Positions 25,846 through 39,234 of a stretch of 64,000 bases of DNA are shown here, piece by piece; positions within the stretch are counted from its first letter, which is position 1; each line of letters starts with the position of its first letter. Position numbers and translations under genes: made by a program. Below the pieces are notes generated by a model. The model worked only from the letters and a program-made list of their open reading frames with translations, made no database searches and had not been told where the DNA came from. Source of the stretch: Tubulanus polymorphus (Eukaryota > Nemertea > Palaeonemertea > Tubulaniformes > Tubulanidae); assembly GCF_964204645.1 (NCBI RefSeq), contig NC_134025.1, positions 8,127,001 to 8,191,000 of the forward strand. Reading direction: 5' to 3'.

Positions 25846-27130
25846 TTTTAAAAAAGTTGAAGAACAATCCTTTGATTTTGATATTGCTTTCCAACTGTAG
25901 TATGGTTTTACCTACTTTAACTTTCGGTAGCGATGTGTGGGGCTTTGAAAATCTGGTTGAAAGATTGCACCTAATGTTTTGCAAATACTCATTAGATTTA
26001 AAACGAGGGAGATGGGTTTCTACTTTTACCTCCCTATTTTAAAAAAGAGAGGGATAAAAAGCCTTATTCCATATTCCAAAAGTGAGGAGGGCAACCAAGT
26101 TTTTTTCTTTTTAAATGAGGAAATTTTGAATACAATTTGGAGCTAGAAACAGCTAATCCTTTGAGACTTAAACATAAAATACTAGGTTTTATTTGATTGA
26201 ATATCAATGTTAACAAACTTTATCTATTCCAAGATAATAACTACATAGAAAAAAACCGGCATTGTTTTTTCATCGTTGAGAAAATTGATAGGCCGACTGT
26301 ATCATCACGTCCGGATATCAATCCGGTGATTTTGAAATAGTATGTAATTGGAGGCATTGTGAGAACGGTTGCCTGTCGAATTGTCAGCTTAGAATGGTTG
26401 CCTGTCTAATCTGGTAGGGTTCCATAGTCTAATCACTTAGATGCTATGATGAACTCGTATCTTTTTAACCACACGTAACATCGACCGTGAGACAAGTATG
26501 ATCAGTTTGTTTTTCGGGATGCACATCTTTATTCTTATTTTCTACTGACGAACTTTTTTGACCCGCGCGTAAAAATGAAACTGATGAGAAACAAGTTATT
26601 TTTTGCGTAACCTTTAAGTCAAATTATTGAAATTCTGGGGAAGCTTGATATTAAAAAGAGACGTTATTTCTAAAAATATGTATCGTGTTTTGTACGACTC
26701 TATTGTAACATCAGGAACGTGAAATGGGTTCTATTTGTGAAAAAACCCCTAGATAACTGCGGCCTTGAACATATCTGGTATTATCCATACTTTCGAAAAG
26801 TAGATTATCTCGGCTGCTGTAGTTAACAGAGACTGCGTGACCAATTTATACAGAAATGGCATTCAGAAATAGATATCCAGTGAGTGTAGAACATTCACGA
26901 TAAGAAAAGATTATAAAACCTGACTGGAGCCAGGAAATCTACTTTTCTAAAGCTCTCCACACTTAACTCGATTGTATGTTGCTACGTAAATCTAAATACT
27001 CAAACCACGACCGGTCGTTTCCATGATATTCCAAGGGATGAACGACAAATGCAATATGAACCTCATCGGCGATGAGTCTCCATTTCATTCTAGAATATAA
27101 CCTATTTGAAAATTTAAGATATAAACGCTT
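25845..27130 (+). mobile_element. Decayed LINE fragment (second copy, same junction as 13645)
   Basis: Homologous to 13645-14760: TFGSDVWGFENLVERLHLMF near 25920-25980, KFWG-equivalent near 26630, and the LINE C-terminal stretch near 26740-26880. About 150 bp near 26105-26320 are present here and not in the other copy. The shared GH3/LINE junction dates the insertion before the duplication that made units A/B and B/C. Confidence 0.75.
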
Positions 27131-27369
27131 ACAAGAGATTCTATAGAGCGTCAAAGAAGCAAACAAACTGTTATACCCCAATCCGTCATTCGTCACTGGG
27201 TAGGCGGCGCGCATTGCACCATTGTTTATTGGTTTGTTTTTGTCTTACGTCGTTTGGATCTTGGTTTCCTAGGACTAACCCCTTTGGATTATTCATTTTA
27301 TAACCTCAAGACGGGACAGCATTTGAAGTGTTGCCAGCAGGAATCGAACTCGTTTGCACTATGTTCGTC

Positions 27370-28909
27370 TATTTCTTCGTCGATTTAAAGGTATCTAATG
27401 ATGGCATAAGCCTTGATATTTTTAATTGGTCGCTTTTATTATCGCGTTCAGTTCATTATTTACACCGAACTCTCTAATGAAAGCTTTCAGCCTGAAATTT
27501 GGTAATTTAAAGAATACCCGAGGTGAAAATGGGTGAAAGTTATTTCATTATATCTCCGTTATACCGATGAATGTTATTTCTGTCTCATCAAAATCCCGTC
27601 CAATTTGATCATAAAATAGTCGCACTCAGACCAGGAGAGCCCACAAATTTAGAAGATTAAAATCAAGTCAATTTGCTTATCTATAAGTCATTCATTAAAC
27701 ATTAAAACAACATGAAACATTAAACATAAGAATTTATTTACTTTGCTTCAGCAAAATAATGTCCGGTGATTTCCCATCATATTCGCCATAAACAAATCTA
27801 AAAAATTTGCCGCGGTTCCAATAATGAGAATTTATTTTAGAGATTTCTGTCCTGACTGGTAAACCATATATGAACAACGAAGAACGTGACGTGTTTCAGT
27901 GAGCAATATAGTATGAGTGGACACTCAGATTTATTCTGTACACAATTTATAGCTGATCAGTTCCATGGTAGTACCATAAGTACTGACAGGTACTGATATT
28001 CATTCGTGATTTGTACTGTAGAAACAGTATGAGATATTCGAATTATTTAGCAAAAGAAGTTTGAAGCGTATTTCCTTGCCAAATAAAAATAAAGATGTTT
28101 AAATTTCAAAATGTCTGACTTTAACGCCCCCTGTAGCCCAAAAAACGAAAAAATTGTAAAAGGCATCCACTACACATAATAGCCCACATACTCTGCTATC
28201 AAATGAGCCCGGTTGCCAAGCTGTAACAAAAAATGACGTGATCGTCGAATTTTGGGATAGTTTTTTAAGGTTGGCTGGCTGACTACATAATACATGTATT
28301 GAATGCCATGGATTACTGATAATATTAATACCAGTGACACGAGTCGCGACAATTTCTATGGTAACGCACTGTTTAGGCGGTTTGTGATTGATACGCCTAG
28401 CGCTACATGCATATTTGATGAATGTTGTCATTCGCCTTGTCAAATAATTTACAATCGCATCGTTTTGATAATGTTTATAAAGTCAAGTTGGCCGAACGTA
28501 CGGGAATGGAACGTCACGACGTAAGCAAAGCTTTCATTCTAATTAATCGTTGACTATTACGTAGGCCAAATTCTTTTTCTTTTCCGAATTGTTCACTTCT
28601 TTGTGAATTTTTCCATCATCACTTCCTGAAGATTGATTTATTGAATTATCAATTTGTTTGAATTATTGAAATGATAAGTGATGGGGTTTTCTTCAATTCA
28701 GCGGGGTTAAAAATGTGAAAATGAACACCTTGGCACAGATGCCGACGACTTCAGCTTCAATCTCTTTGCCATTTATCATCTTTCAGATAAATTAAACAAC
28801 GTTAGAACAGAATCCAGACGCAACGCACAAAAAGCGAAGACATCTGATCATTATTTTGGCATTCTTCGTTTATAATAATACTTCGCTGCTAAACGTACGG
28901 AGCGCCGAA
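27370..28909 (+). other. Duplicated 5' flank of receptor copy C
   Basis: Matches the 5' flanks of A and B in blocks, interrupted near 27850-28350 by about 500 bp without a counterpart in the other flanks (nature not recognised). No other gene is seen. Confidence 0.5.
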
Positions 28910-31900
28910 ATGGGATATCCTATAAAGTTTTTGATGGTGATAGCTTTCTCAGGAATTTTGACTTTTCACGCTACAAAAGGTATTTTGCGGAAGGAAGAAA
29001 ATGGTTTTCTGAAGGTGCCATTCGTCCTTGATAACCAAACGGACAATTCCATACTTATCGAGTTTCCTCCGCCGCTGTTCCACAGTATCAGCAACGACGT
29101 ACAATTAACGCCGGTTGTGGTTGATATTAATTTCAAACAGTCGTCATCTGTTTGCAGAGCGAATTTAAATCTAATTCTCGCCATCATCATAGATAACGAA
29201 TCACTAAGCATGGAAGTATCCAAATTCGTGAATCACGACCCAATTTGTATTTGTTTCAAGGAATCACTTCTCAAGAACATATCTTTTCAAATCATCTCCA
29301 AAGAAAAAGCCGTTTGCGTGGTTTAGGGAATGGCCGTTTTATACTACGACCGATTTGCGTGCTCGAAAGCCAGACTAGAAGAAAGTACACTAGCCGTTTC
29401 AACAGTTTCTGATGGGTTATCAGGCACTTTACAATCACCATGGCATCTATATAAACGATATCCATCATCATTAGATATTGATTATATCTTCCCATCAAGA
29501 ACCGGATTCCATAACCAGTTTTACTGTCTACAATTTGACATTCAGGATACGAGATATTGCAAGGCGGACTCGTTATCCGTTTATGGCGGATGGCAACGTG
29601 AAAACGGTAATCTAATGGGAGTTTACTGCGGTAATATTCAACCCGGAAAAATTAACGTGACCGCTGGTTTGTCGTCGGCTATGTTAATAGTTTTTAAAAG
29701 CGATATCATCGTCAGTGGTCGTGGCTTTTTGTGCGCTTAACAGATTTACGAAGGCAATAAAACATTGTCTACCACTCTCACTAAGGACGTATCTGAATTG
29801 AGTGGCTCATTTGCGTCGAATACATCGGACCCTTTTTATTCGTACGTTTGGCGGATCCATGGGAAATTTGGAAATGTTATCAATATTTTCTGGAATTTCT
29901 CGAATACAACTTCTCAAGACCTCCCGGATATCTACTTAAAGGTAACCGAAGAACCAAAAAATAAGATCATTTACGAGCAGGACAAGCAACATGTGATTGG
30001 TAACATAACATCGATAGGGTATTTTGTCTCGGTCGCACTAACTTTTACGTCTATGAGAAAAGCACCTCTCACTTTGACTTACAGACAGTTCCAAGGTGAT
30101 TGGTGTCAGGGCATTTTTGACAATGTTTCTAGATCAGATATAGTGGCAGCATATTTAAGTATGCACACGTGTTCTAACAAAACAATCTATTCATTGAATA
30201 GAATAAGTACCCATGAAGGGGGAAAAATCCAAATTTTGTTAGATACCGTTCGTCTCACTAGTTTCAATATCAATTGTGAGCAAGGTTTTTTAGTCGATTT
30301 TGGTAATAACACATTTGCTGAACCATTTTGTGTCATGACGCGCGATCCCAGTAGTACACCCGAACATAAACGACGAATACCATTCGTATCCGCAAATAAC
30401 AAAGTCTCCATCGTCTTGTTTTCGTATTCTGACGTCGAAGACCGCGATTTAACGGTAATTGTCGAGTATAATATGCTAGAATGCCAAACACGTCACAATA
30501 GAACACGTAACATCGAAATAATTGGCAGTGTGTGGAGTATACTAGATATAACAGTTCCGTGTTACTCGGCGTTTTGGCATCTAGCGGATGATGATGATAC
30601 CGATGTAAACGGAAATCATACCAACGGAACTGAATCAAACGTAATAAAAATTGATAGATATCATCCGGCCGATATTGATATTCAAACCCAAGGAAGCGGT
30701 TTATTTGTGATATACCTACGTAACATTTTCGATCATATTCAGGCATACTCAGATGGGAATCGTGTCAGCGTGAACACTCCGTCCACCGTTTATATCAAAC
30801 GATTGTACTGCAGCCATCAGCAAACAACCGTGTTACTAACATTGAAAAGGCGCTGCCACACTTTCACCGATCTTCGCGATTCTCAGATTTATCAACTTTG
30901 GACTCTATGTGGTAACATTAGACTAGCGAATTTTGTATTAGGAAGTCGCTTTCCCTATTATTTTTGGGCAATTGCAAACACTAAACGTTTCTGTGAAGAT
31001 ACCGACAAACATTTCATTATCAGATTAGATTCCGTTATTTCTTCTGATGGCGTATCACTGAAAGTTGACGAATGTGTCGGAGCCAAAAAATGTCCGTGTT
31101 ACTTCCCTGCATGTTGCTCTGAAATGAACATTATGCTCATTGATGAGATATATAGAGATCGCGGAGAAAGAGCCATTCGCACCACCGGGCCCACGTTCCG
31201 TGGCATCGTTGAGGGTGAGCCTCATGACAGCGTTTCTAAATTTGTCATGAACTACGATATAGCGAAACAACCAACTCAGCCAATATCCATTCTTCAACAC
31301 GGAAATTTTTGTCCTGATGGATTTGTGTTCTGGAATAGGTTTTGTTATTTTTTCGATGTAAGCCCTGGACCTAAAATCGATAGCAAAGCGGTTAGAACAT
31401 GGTCAGAAGCCGAAATGTATTGTAATTTAAAAGGAGCAGAGCTTGTAAGCATACTCGATGAAGTTGAATTTGAATTCCTTCACGAAATGTGGCGCGGAGT
31501 TTGGTGGAAAAAATTTCTGCAAATTCGAAATAACCCATGGATTTTTCTAGGACTTCAAAACAAAGTTGATGTACGTATAGATCAACAATTATTAATGAAT
31601 GAAGTAGTAAAGTAGTAACGTAATAATAGTAATAATATGAAATAGACTCAGATTTAAGATGTTGCTTGAATTTTAATATTTCATCATTTTAGGTTAACAA
31701 GTACACGTGGACTGATGGCAATCCATTGACTTATAGCGAATGGTATGAACCATTAAGACGCGCGGTCGATAATTCTGAAGAAATAAAGTTCGCTCCCATT
31801 AACCATGCCTACCTCAAAAAAACGATATTCTTCGATCCTGATTTTTTAGAACCATCAAGGGATTCATCGTCACGATGTGTTGTATTGCACGTCGACGTGC

Positions 31901-34900
31901 TTTTTTACCGGACAAATTGGATAAAGATCCCCTGTGACTACCCGAACAACGATTTCGGTGTTGTTTGTAAGAAACCTCATTCCCCAACTAAAACCAGGTG
32001 GAGCCGTTCTGTGTTTTCAAAAACGAAAGAAGAATACAATAATACCGCTGCTCATCAATCACTTAAAAGCGACGAAAATGACAAAAAAAGCATTTACTCG
32101 TCATTAACTCCGATGACATCATATTGTCCTAACGGCTGGACATACGTGAATGAAAATCTTTGTTGGATGCTCATTTCAGGTCTCGGTAATTTAGATAGTA
32201 AGTATTCATACGAGAATGCTGTATATGACTGTTATCCATATGCACTGCAAGATGAATCTGGCATCGACATTCATGTACTTAACGATATGCTGAAAATATG
32301 GATGCATAGGCCAGAATATGGAGCCATTTACTTGAGGCAAACTCACGACGGACGAAAAAAGATTATCGTCGGAAAGTATTCCAGATACCCAAAAACGTAC
32401 AGAGATCAAGAAACATCCATTTTGAAATTCAGACAAGTCGATTATAATATCGCCACTTTTCAAAAAGCATCAGCACGGAATGTGCTTTGTAAGACGGTAC
32501 CATTTCGTCGCAAAACGTTTCCTTGCAGCAATGGCCAATTCATGTGCAGAGATGGAACATGTATTGCCGATGTTCACATTTGTGACAGAGTTTCTAATTG
32601 CGCTGATCAGTCGGACGAAATGGATTGTCCTGATATCGGTAATAACGCTAACGAACTCTTCACTTGCAACAATGGCCAAACAATATCAATATCTCGTTAC
32701 TGCGACTTTCGTTCTGATTGCCTTGATCACTCGGATGAAACAGAATGTATTACGGGATCGTGTGAGAGTGGGGAACAGCCGTGTCGAAACGGACAATGCG
32801 TCTCAAACAGTAAGTGGTGCGATTTTGTGAAAGACTGCATCGATGGAACTGATGAAATTGAAAGCCACTGTCAGAGTAATTGTAAGAATGGATTTAAATG
32901 CTATTCGGGTCTGTGTATTCCACTTTGGAAATATAAAGATGGTATATCTGACTGTTCAGGTACTTACGGTGAAGATGAAGAACTAACGTTAGCAGATATG
33001 ATACGCGGGGATTTTCAGTTTACCCTATCAGCTGGAATTGTCGTCGGAAAGAGCACTGATCCATTTTGCCAGAAAAAGTCAGATGTCCGGTGTGTGTTTG
33101 ATCGTCCCGGTTGTATACCTAGACACAGAACTTGTATCTTGGACGACAACAATACGTGTCGAGAGATTTTCCATCTCCAATCATGCCAGTGTTACGATTT
33201 AGCTATTTTGGCTAAATAGTAATGCTGTTTGTAAAGTATTTTTATGTTACTTTAGGGCAGAACATCTGCTGTTTTTATAACATTTAGCGTAGATCGACAT
33301 TCAAGACCCTTCAAACTGGCATCTTTAGGCTTCATTGTTCCAATTCTTAGATAGTATCCATTAGGCTTATAATTATATAAACATTGGTTGAAACCATGGT
33401 CTTGAGTGGCGATCTCTATACTTGTAGAGATTTATAGAGTATTTTAGTTATATTATTGTATATAGAATGTTTGGGAGTTTATTTAGTAATTAACTAATGG
33501 AAAGGGATTGAGACTTGGGGTGATATTCTGGGGATAAAAAGGGTTAGTTCAGTAGATTCGGGGAGAACGAGACCAAGCAAGAGAGGATAACGAGAACGAG
33601 AGAACGGGAACTGGAGAACTAGGCGGGAGTGAGAGCTAAGTCAAGTCCAGAGAAAAGCTAGTCAGGAGTACCGAGAGATCAGATCGGGATCGTACGGGAG
33701 AATAGCCGAGGGATTGGATCTGGATCAGACGGGGTGACTATAGGATTTACGCTGGATTTTAACGACACATTATAGAAGAAATTATATATCGGAGGATGGA
33801 ATAAATATACTCATATTATACTAGATAAAGGCAAACTACTGAGTTAAGTTAAGTATACTTTTTATATCCCGGATTCTAGGAGCTAGGGCAATCGTCTACA
33901 AATAGGTTATCAGTAGCAAGAGATACCGATAGGTAAGAAAAATATACTAAACCGTTTCACTCAGAGTTATCGAAAACGACGACCACTTAGATCGAACGAA
34001 CACTTAAAATCGTTTCACCAGAACTTCACCTGTCCCGGAATGCTCAAATGCCCTGAAAGTTACTGCATCCCAGTGCGAAAGGTATGCGACGGAGTCTGGG
34101 ATTGTAAACACGGCTACGATGAAATGGATAGCGAGTACGGATTATGCACCGGTAATTTCTACTGCCCTGAAGAAAGAATATGTATTTCGCAAGAAGAAGT
34201 ATGTGACGGTGTAGTGCACTGCAAAACATGATTTGACGATGAGAGATATTGCGGTAATACATGTGCGGATGGCTGCCATTGCTTTAGTTATACTGTCAAC
34301 TGTGGCTTAAGTCCACAAAACAGCTCTGGTTGGATTAGCAAAAACACACGATTCTTAAATCTTTCTTACAGTCGTATTACTTTAGATAACGAAACGTTTA
34401 AATCTTTCTATCGTTTGGGACACCTCGACCTCAGCCACAACACAATATCTGTGATCGGTTCGAAAACATTTTCCGATCTTGTTAATTTACTGACTCTCGA
34501 CCTCAGGAACAGCGAGATACAATTCATTGATACCGAGATTCTTGAAGGACTTTCAAGACTTCAGTTTATTCACCTGGTGGGTAATCCACTTTCACGCCTC
34601 AAACCAATGGCGATTCAGTACTTGTCGTCTGTCCAATCTCTTTCTATCAATGAAATGTACAGACTAAATTCGATACCTCAAAATGCTTTCTTTGGGATGA
34701 TTTCATTAGAAAAATTAGACATAAGCGTAAATTCTATCAAAACCATATCCGATCGTGCATTTTCTGGTCTTATCCATTTAAGGGTTCTTAATGTAACTAA
34801 AAATCAACTCGAGCCGATATCACCAGACGTGTTTTATAATTTATCCTTGGAGGAGCTCTACACCGATGCCTTCAAATTTTGTTGCATTGCAAACAAATAC

Positions 34901-35844
34901 GAACAACACGCGCAATCGTGTTCCCCCGATCCAGACGAGTTTTCCTCTTGTTCTGATTTATTAGATAATCTTCCTTTACAGGTCGTTGTTTGGGTACTTG
35001 GTATAATGGCTGTTTTTGGAAATTTATTTGTCATTGGATATCGGTGCCGGGGAGAGAAAAATAACGTTACAATTATTTGGTATTGACACTGGCAATATCA
35101 GACTTTTTAATGGGTGTCTACCTAATTATCATTGCTAGTATGGACAGCATATATAGGGGAGAATATATTACTTACGAGGATATTTGGAGGAACAGCTTAC
35201 TTTGTAAATTTGCTGGAGTCATGTCAGTTGTTTCTAGTCAGATGTCGGTATACACTATGCTGTTGGTGACAGTTGACAGGTTCGTCGCTATCGTCTTCTT
35301 TCTGAAGCCACAGTTTCGGGTATCTATGAAACGTGCATTAACGAGTACATCAGTTGGCTGGATTATCTGGATCCTAATAGCCATTATTCCTCTCATAGAA
35401 CCCTATTTAGGTGGTTCGTACTTTGGCAATAATTACGGACGAAATGGGGTGTGTTTGCCATTTACAATTAGCAGGGGAGATGAGCTCGCAAAGGAGTATT
35501 CTTTGGCGCTACTCCTTTTTAATCTAGTTACATTTATGTTAATTGCATTTTGTTATATAGCAATCTACCACGTGTACCGCGTTTCGGAAAATAAGATGGC
35601 GGAATGTAAAAGCCGCACCAAATCTAACAAAATGACTTTGGTCAAAAAGCTTATTTTGATATTAATGACGGACTTAATATGCTGGTTCCCGATTGTGATT
35701 ACTAAACTGATGGCGATTAACGGAACTTTCATTAGCCCGGAAGTGGCAGCCGTCATGGCGGTTGTCATTCTTCCACTGAATTCTTCGTTGAATCCATTCC
35801 TTTACATATTCTTCGCTATTCGAGCAGCAAGGGATCTCAGGTGA
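28910..35844 (+). pseudogene. Receptor copy C pseudogene (CUB / lectin / LDLa / LRR / 7TM)
   Basis: Third copy of the receptor, exon 1 from 28910 to about 31606 and exon 2 from 31693. Lesions visible against A and B: TAG at 29324-29326 in place of a Trp codon; TAA at 29738-29740 in place of Tyr; an 828-bp solo LTR inside exon 2 (33190-34017); TGA at 34229-34231 in the last LDLa repeat; loss of one C near 35070 in TM1-TM2, shifting the frame; a 58-nt deletion near 35830; and a LINE in the C-tail region from about 35848. Long stretches between lesions remain open (29765-31615, 31726-33189), so decay is recent. Domain order was as in A. A truncated secreted product is possible but not supported. 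Confidence 0.95.
33190..34017. mobile_element. Solo LTR (828 bp) with 4-bp target duplication
   Basis: The insertion begins TGTTACGATTT and ends AAATCGTTTCA, i.e. TG...CA ends within an imperfect inverted repeat, as in LTRs. CCAG is duplicated at 33186-33189 and 34018-34021; removing one copy restores the receptor A/B sequence across the site. Inside are a TATA-like GATAAAAAGGG at about 33534, a purine-rich GAGA/GAAC region, and AATAAA near 33800. No internal retroelement genes or second LTR are present. A 4-5 bp duplication suits a Ty3/gypsy-type parent; the family is not determined. Confidence 0.9.
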
Positions 35845-35847
35845 CAG

Positions 35848-37915
35848 AAAGAAAAAATCGTTCTATTAACCAAACACCACCGAGCGCCGAGAAATCAGCA
35901 AAAAAACAGCAGGTTTTTCAGCAGGTTTGTACATAATTGTAGTTATCTTCTAATCGAAGGAGATTTGTCAATATTGCGGGAAAAAACACCCAAAACATAC
36001 GATGTTCTAATGTGTCTTGGACATTTAAATCTGAATGACCGGATGATGGTCATTCAAAATAACGCCGTCTATTACTTCGGAGAATCATCAGATGAAAATC
36101 CATTAAACAATAACTGTCCGTATAGGCCTACAGATGTTGACAATCTTGTTGACGATTTGAAATCTGGAGACTCTGAGCTAAATATTCTACAACTCAACAT
36201 TCATAGCGTACTTAAAAAATTAAGCGAGCTAAGAAACTTAGTCAGTAAACATTTTATTAGAAAAACAAGGTTGTAAACTGCACCTAATTCTACTATGTGA
36301 GACACTGATTAATGACCACAATATAAGTACCATAGATATTCCAGGTTACCATTTAATTGAAGAACACCGACCAACTGGTCAAGGGGCGGAGTTGCCATAC
36401 TAGTGAATAAAGAATTACGATATGTAAAAAGAAAGCATTTACAAATCTTCAAACCTGGTCAATTTGAATCGTGCTTCATATAATATAATAATATTGTAAT
36501 CGGTGAAATTTACCGAATACCAGGGACTAAGGAAACTGAGTTTTTGAAAGATTACAGAATTTGTGTCGAAAAAATAAAGAGTGAAAATAAGCTAATAATC
36601 ATCGGCACTGATCAACTCTAGATTATTGGTGGAAAAAATTACGGTTTAAGGGGCACAGCCTTATCCTGGTTCGATAGTTACCCGAGAAATCGCAAAATGT
36701 ATGCCAAATACTCTAATGTACAATCTACCGAATTACCCATAGATTATGGAATTCCACAAGGCTCTGTTTTAGGGCCGCTTCCTTTCTTGATATATACTAG
36801 TGATATGCACCTATCCCTAAAAAATTCGAAGTCCATTCTTTTTGCAGATGACACTGATGCTTTTATCACTGGAAGATCAGTTGATCAATTAATTGATAAC
36901 TTAAGCGAAGATTTAAATATTCTTTGCGGCTGGTTTTGTGCAAATAACATAACACTTAATAGCTAAAACGAGAATTGTCTTATTCAAACCCAATAAAAAT
37001 TGACACATTAGAAATGAAGATGTTACTATAAAAATCGGAAATCAATCCCTAAAATTATCAACGTCACCGACTTTTCTTGGTTTACAATTGGATGAATACC
37101 TTGATTTTAATGAACATATAAATATGATCTGCAAAAGAATATCTAAGTACATCTACCTTATGAACTCCATAAAACACTTTGTACCATCATTCTCACTAAA
37201 ATTATTGTATCAAACTTACATCAATAGCCACTTATCATACTGCCTGATATCATGGGGACCACTCACATCTAATGCTAATACACAAAGACTTGTTAGATTA
37301 CAAAAAAATCAATGAGAGAAATTGCCAAATCTAAATACAATAGCCACGCGAATCCTATCTTTAAAAAATTCAACGTTCCTAAATTTGAGGATATGATCGA
37401 ACTAGAATCGCTTTAGTATGGTTTCAAACAATCAGCTACCGGTACCTATCATGAATATCTTTCAAAGGAATTCTTTTAACCACAATCACAATACTCGTCA
37501 ATGTAACCACCCTCGGATTCCATTACACAATAAAAGTTGTTTCCATAAAAGCTTCCTGTGCTTAATTCCTAAGAACTGGCAAAACTTGAAACAAGATTTA
37601 AGATCTTCCAAAACGATTTATTCACTTAAAGGCAAGTTCAAAAAATCTAGAACCAGCATTTATGATTAATAATGATGTTTATCTATGATCGTGCCATAGC
37701 CATTTTCATACATTTGTATCGGTATGCCTGTTGTGTGTCAGTGCGCGTAAATGAGGCGAGAGAGTGTCTGGGTGACCAAGTAACAAGCAATTTGCTTCAT
37801 TGGGCCCCCTCAATTGATATTACAACATTTCATATTCTGAATGTACATCTACTGTATAACTTGTATAACTTGTTATAATTTCTTTGTAAATAATGATCTG
37901 ATATATAAAAAAAAG
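35848..37915 (+). mobile_element. Jockey/CR1-like LINE, decayed and internally deleted, inserted in copy C
   Basis: Legible protein pieces in order: an endonuclease start (LNILQLNIHS near 36180), HNISTIDIPGYHLIEEHRP near 36310, an RT segment with IPQGSVLGPL (near 36750) and the FADDT palm motif (near 36843), LSYCLISWGPL near 37230, and the HNTR-containing C-terminal stretch near 37490. Frames change repeatedly and a large block between endonuclease and RT is missing. Copy C's 3' flank resumes near 37970. It differs from the first LINE (FADD instead of YADD, no matching tail), so a second LINE family is present in the window. Confidence 0.85.
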
Positions 37916-37969
37916 TTACTACGACAAGTTGGTAGTTTAGAGTCCACTTAAACGTATTTGCTTATCGAT

Positions 37970-39234
37970 ATCAATATCTGTACATGGAGATATTATGAAA
38001 TACGCTGAAATGTTTAGATAATTACGAATATGCTTATCGAGTTACCAAAACGCAACCATTACCTTTATTCAAGATCAAATATATTCTATCCTTATTATAA
38101 TTGTTTTATTTTTTTACCCTTGTATCGATTATATTGTGTAAATTCAACATTGTATTATGAAAACAATAAACGTCGCATGATTTAAAAACGTGTATTTCTG
38201 CGCAATTTTATCAGGTACATATTTTTCAATATCAGATCTCAATATATGAAACACACACATTGATACCTTATTGACTTAACCTAATATAAAATGATGCATC
38301 CATTTTAACAATGGTACGTGATCCTACACTAATCCCTTCTTTCTTCGTGATATTTTGGAAGAATTCAACCATTCAAATGCACGACTTGGTGGTTGAAAGG
38401 GGAGGTTTTGCTACTCGGCCATGTTTTTGCTTTAGGTATCGCTTATTGCCATGAAATATCTAAAACATACATGGGGAAGGTGCACTGAAGCCAAATGGTC
38501 TCATACCATTGTAACAAGGAGCGTTAATGAAATATGTGAGCTTCTCATGTGAGACTCTCATGATCTCCAGAATTCCCTGCTTCACCTTCTTCAATGAACT
38601 GTTTTTAGTTTTGAATTCAAAGCTATAAAATGTGCTCTGAAATAGGCATTCAAGTGTTTCATAATCTAAGCATTCTATCAAGAAATGCATTGTAACGTTC
38701 ACGGGAATATCATGTTGAAGTTATCTATTGAAGTACACATTATGGAAATGAACACATCATTTAAATTACAATCTATGCGTATATATTGACAGAAACAGAT
38801 CACTTAAATGACACTATGATTTTAATGAAACGTGATTTGGGAAATTATAATGCATCAAATGATTTTATCCGACACATTTATCAATGAATAAATGATGAGT
38901 ATTTGTGAGTGCACAGTGCTCATTGCCCACGCATCAACTTAATGATATTGAGGTTACCATGGACGTACTATAAACTCGAGAAGTATTTACAAATAATTTT
39001 ACAATCTCAAATATCTGATTAATTATACAGATGTTAAATATCAAAATAAGAGATTTTTTCAGCTCCATTTGTCATACATCAAGTGACTCTGAAATATCAA
39101 TATAGAAATCAGATAAAGAAGGGCGTGGTATGATACAAACAAACAAAAAACATTTCGAAATATCCAAAACAGATTCCCGCTGCGTGCATCAAATATTCAG
39201 AGGGATATAGTCACCACGCATATACTACACGTAC
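37970..39234. other. 3' flank of copy C and interval to the GH3 gene
   Basis: From 37970 to about 38190 this matches the 3' flanks of A and B (ending cgtcgcatgatttaaaaac). From about 38370 it matches 23790-24120. A minus-strand open frame at 38460-38702 is partly alignable with the unit B copy but is not conserved as protein, and I could not match it to a GH3 C-terminus. No convincing C-terminal GH3 exon was found here. Confidence 0.45.

Noticed and set aside
38460-38702. 80-codon minus-strand frame as the GH3 C-terminal exon
   Set aside because: No GH3 C-terminal motif is visible, the phase link is unproven and the unit B copy does not preserve the protein.
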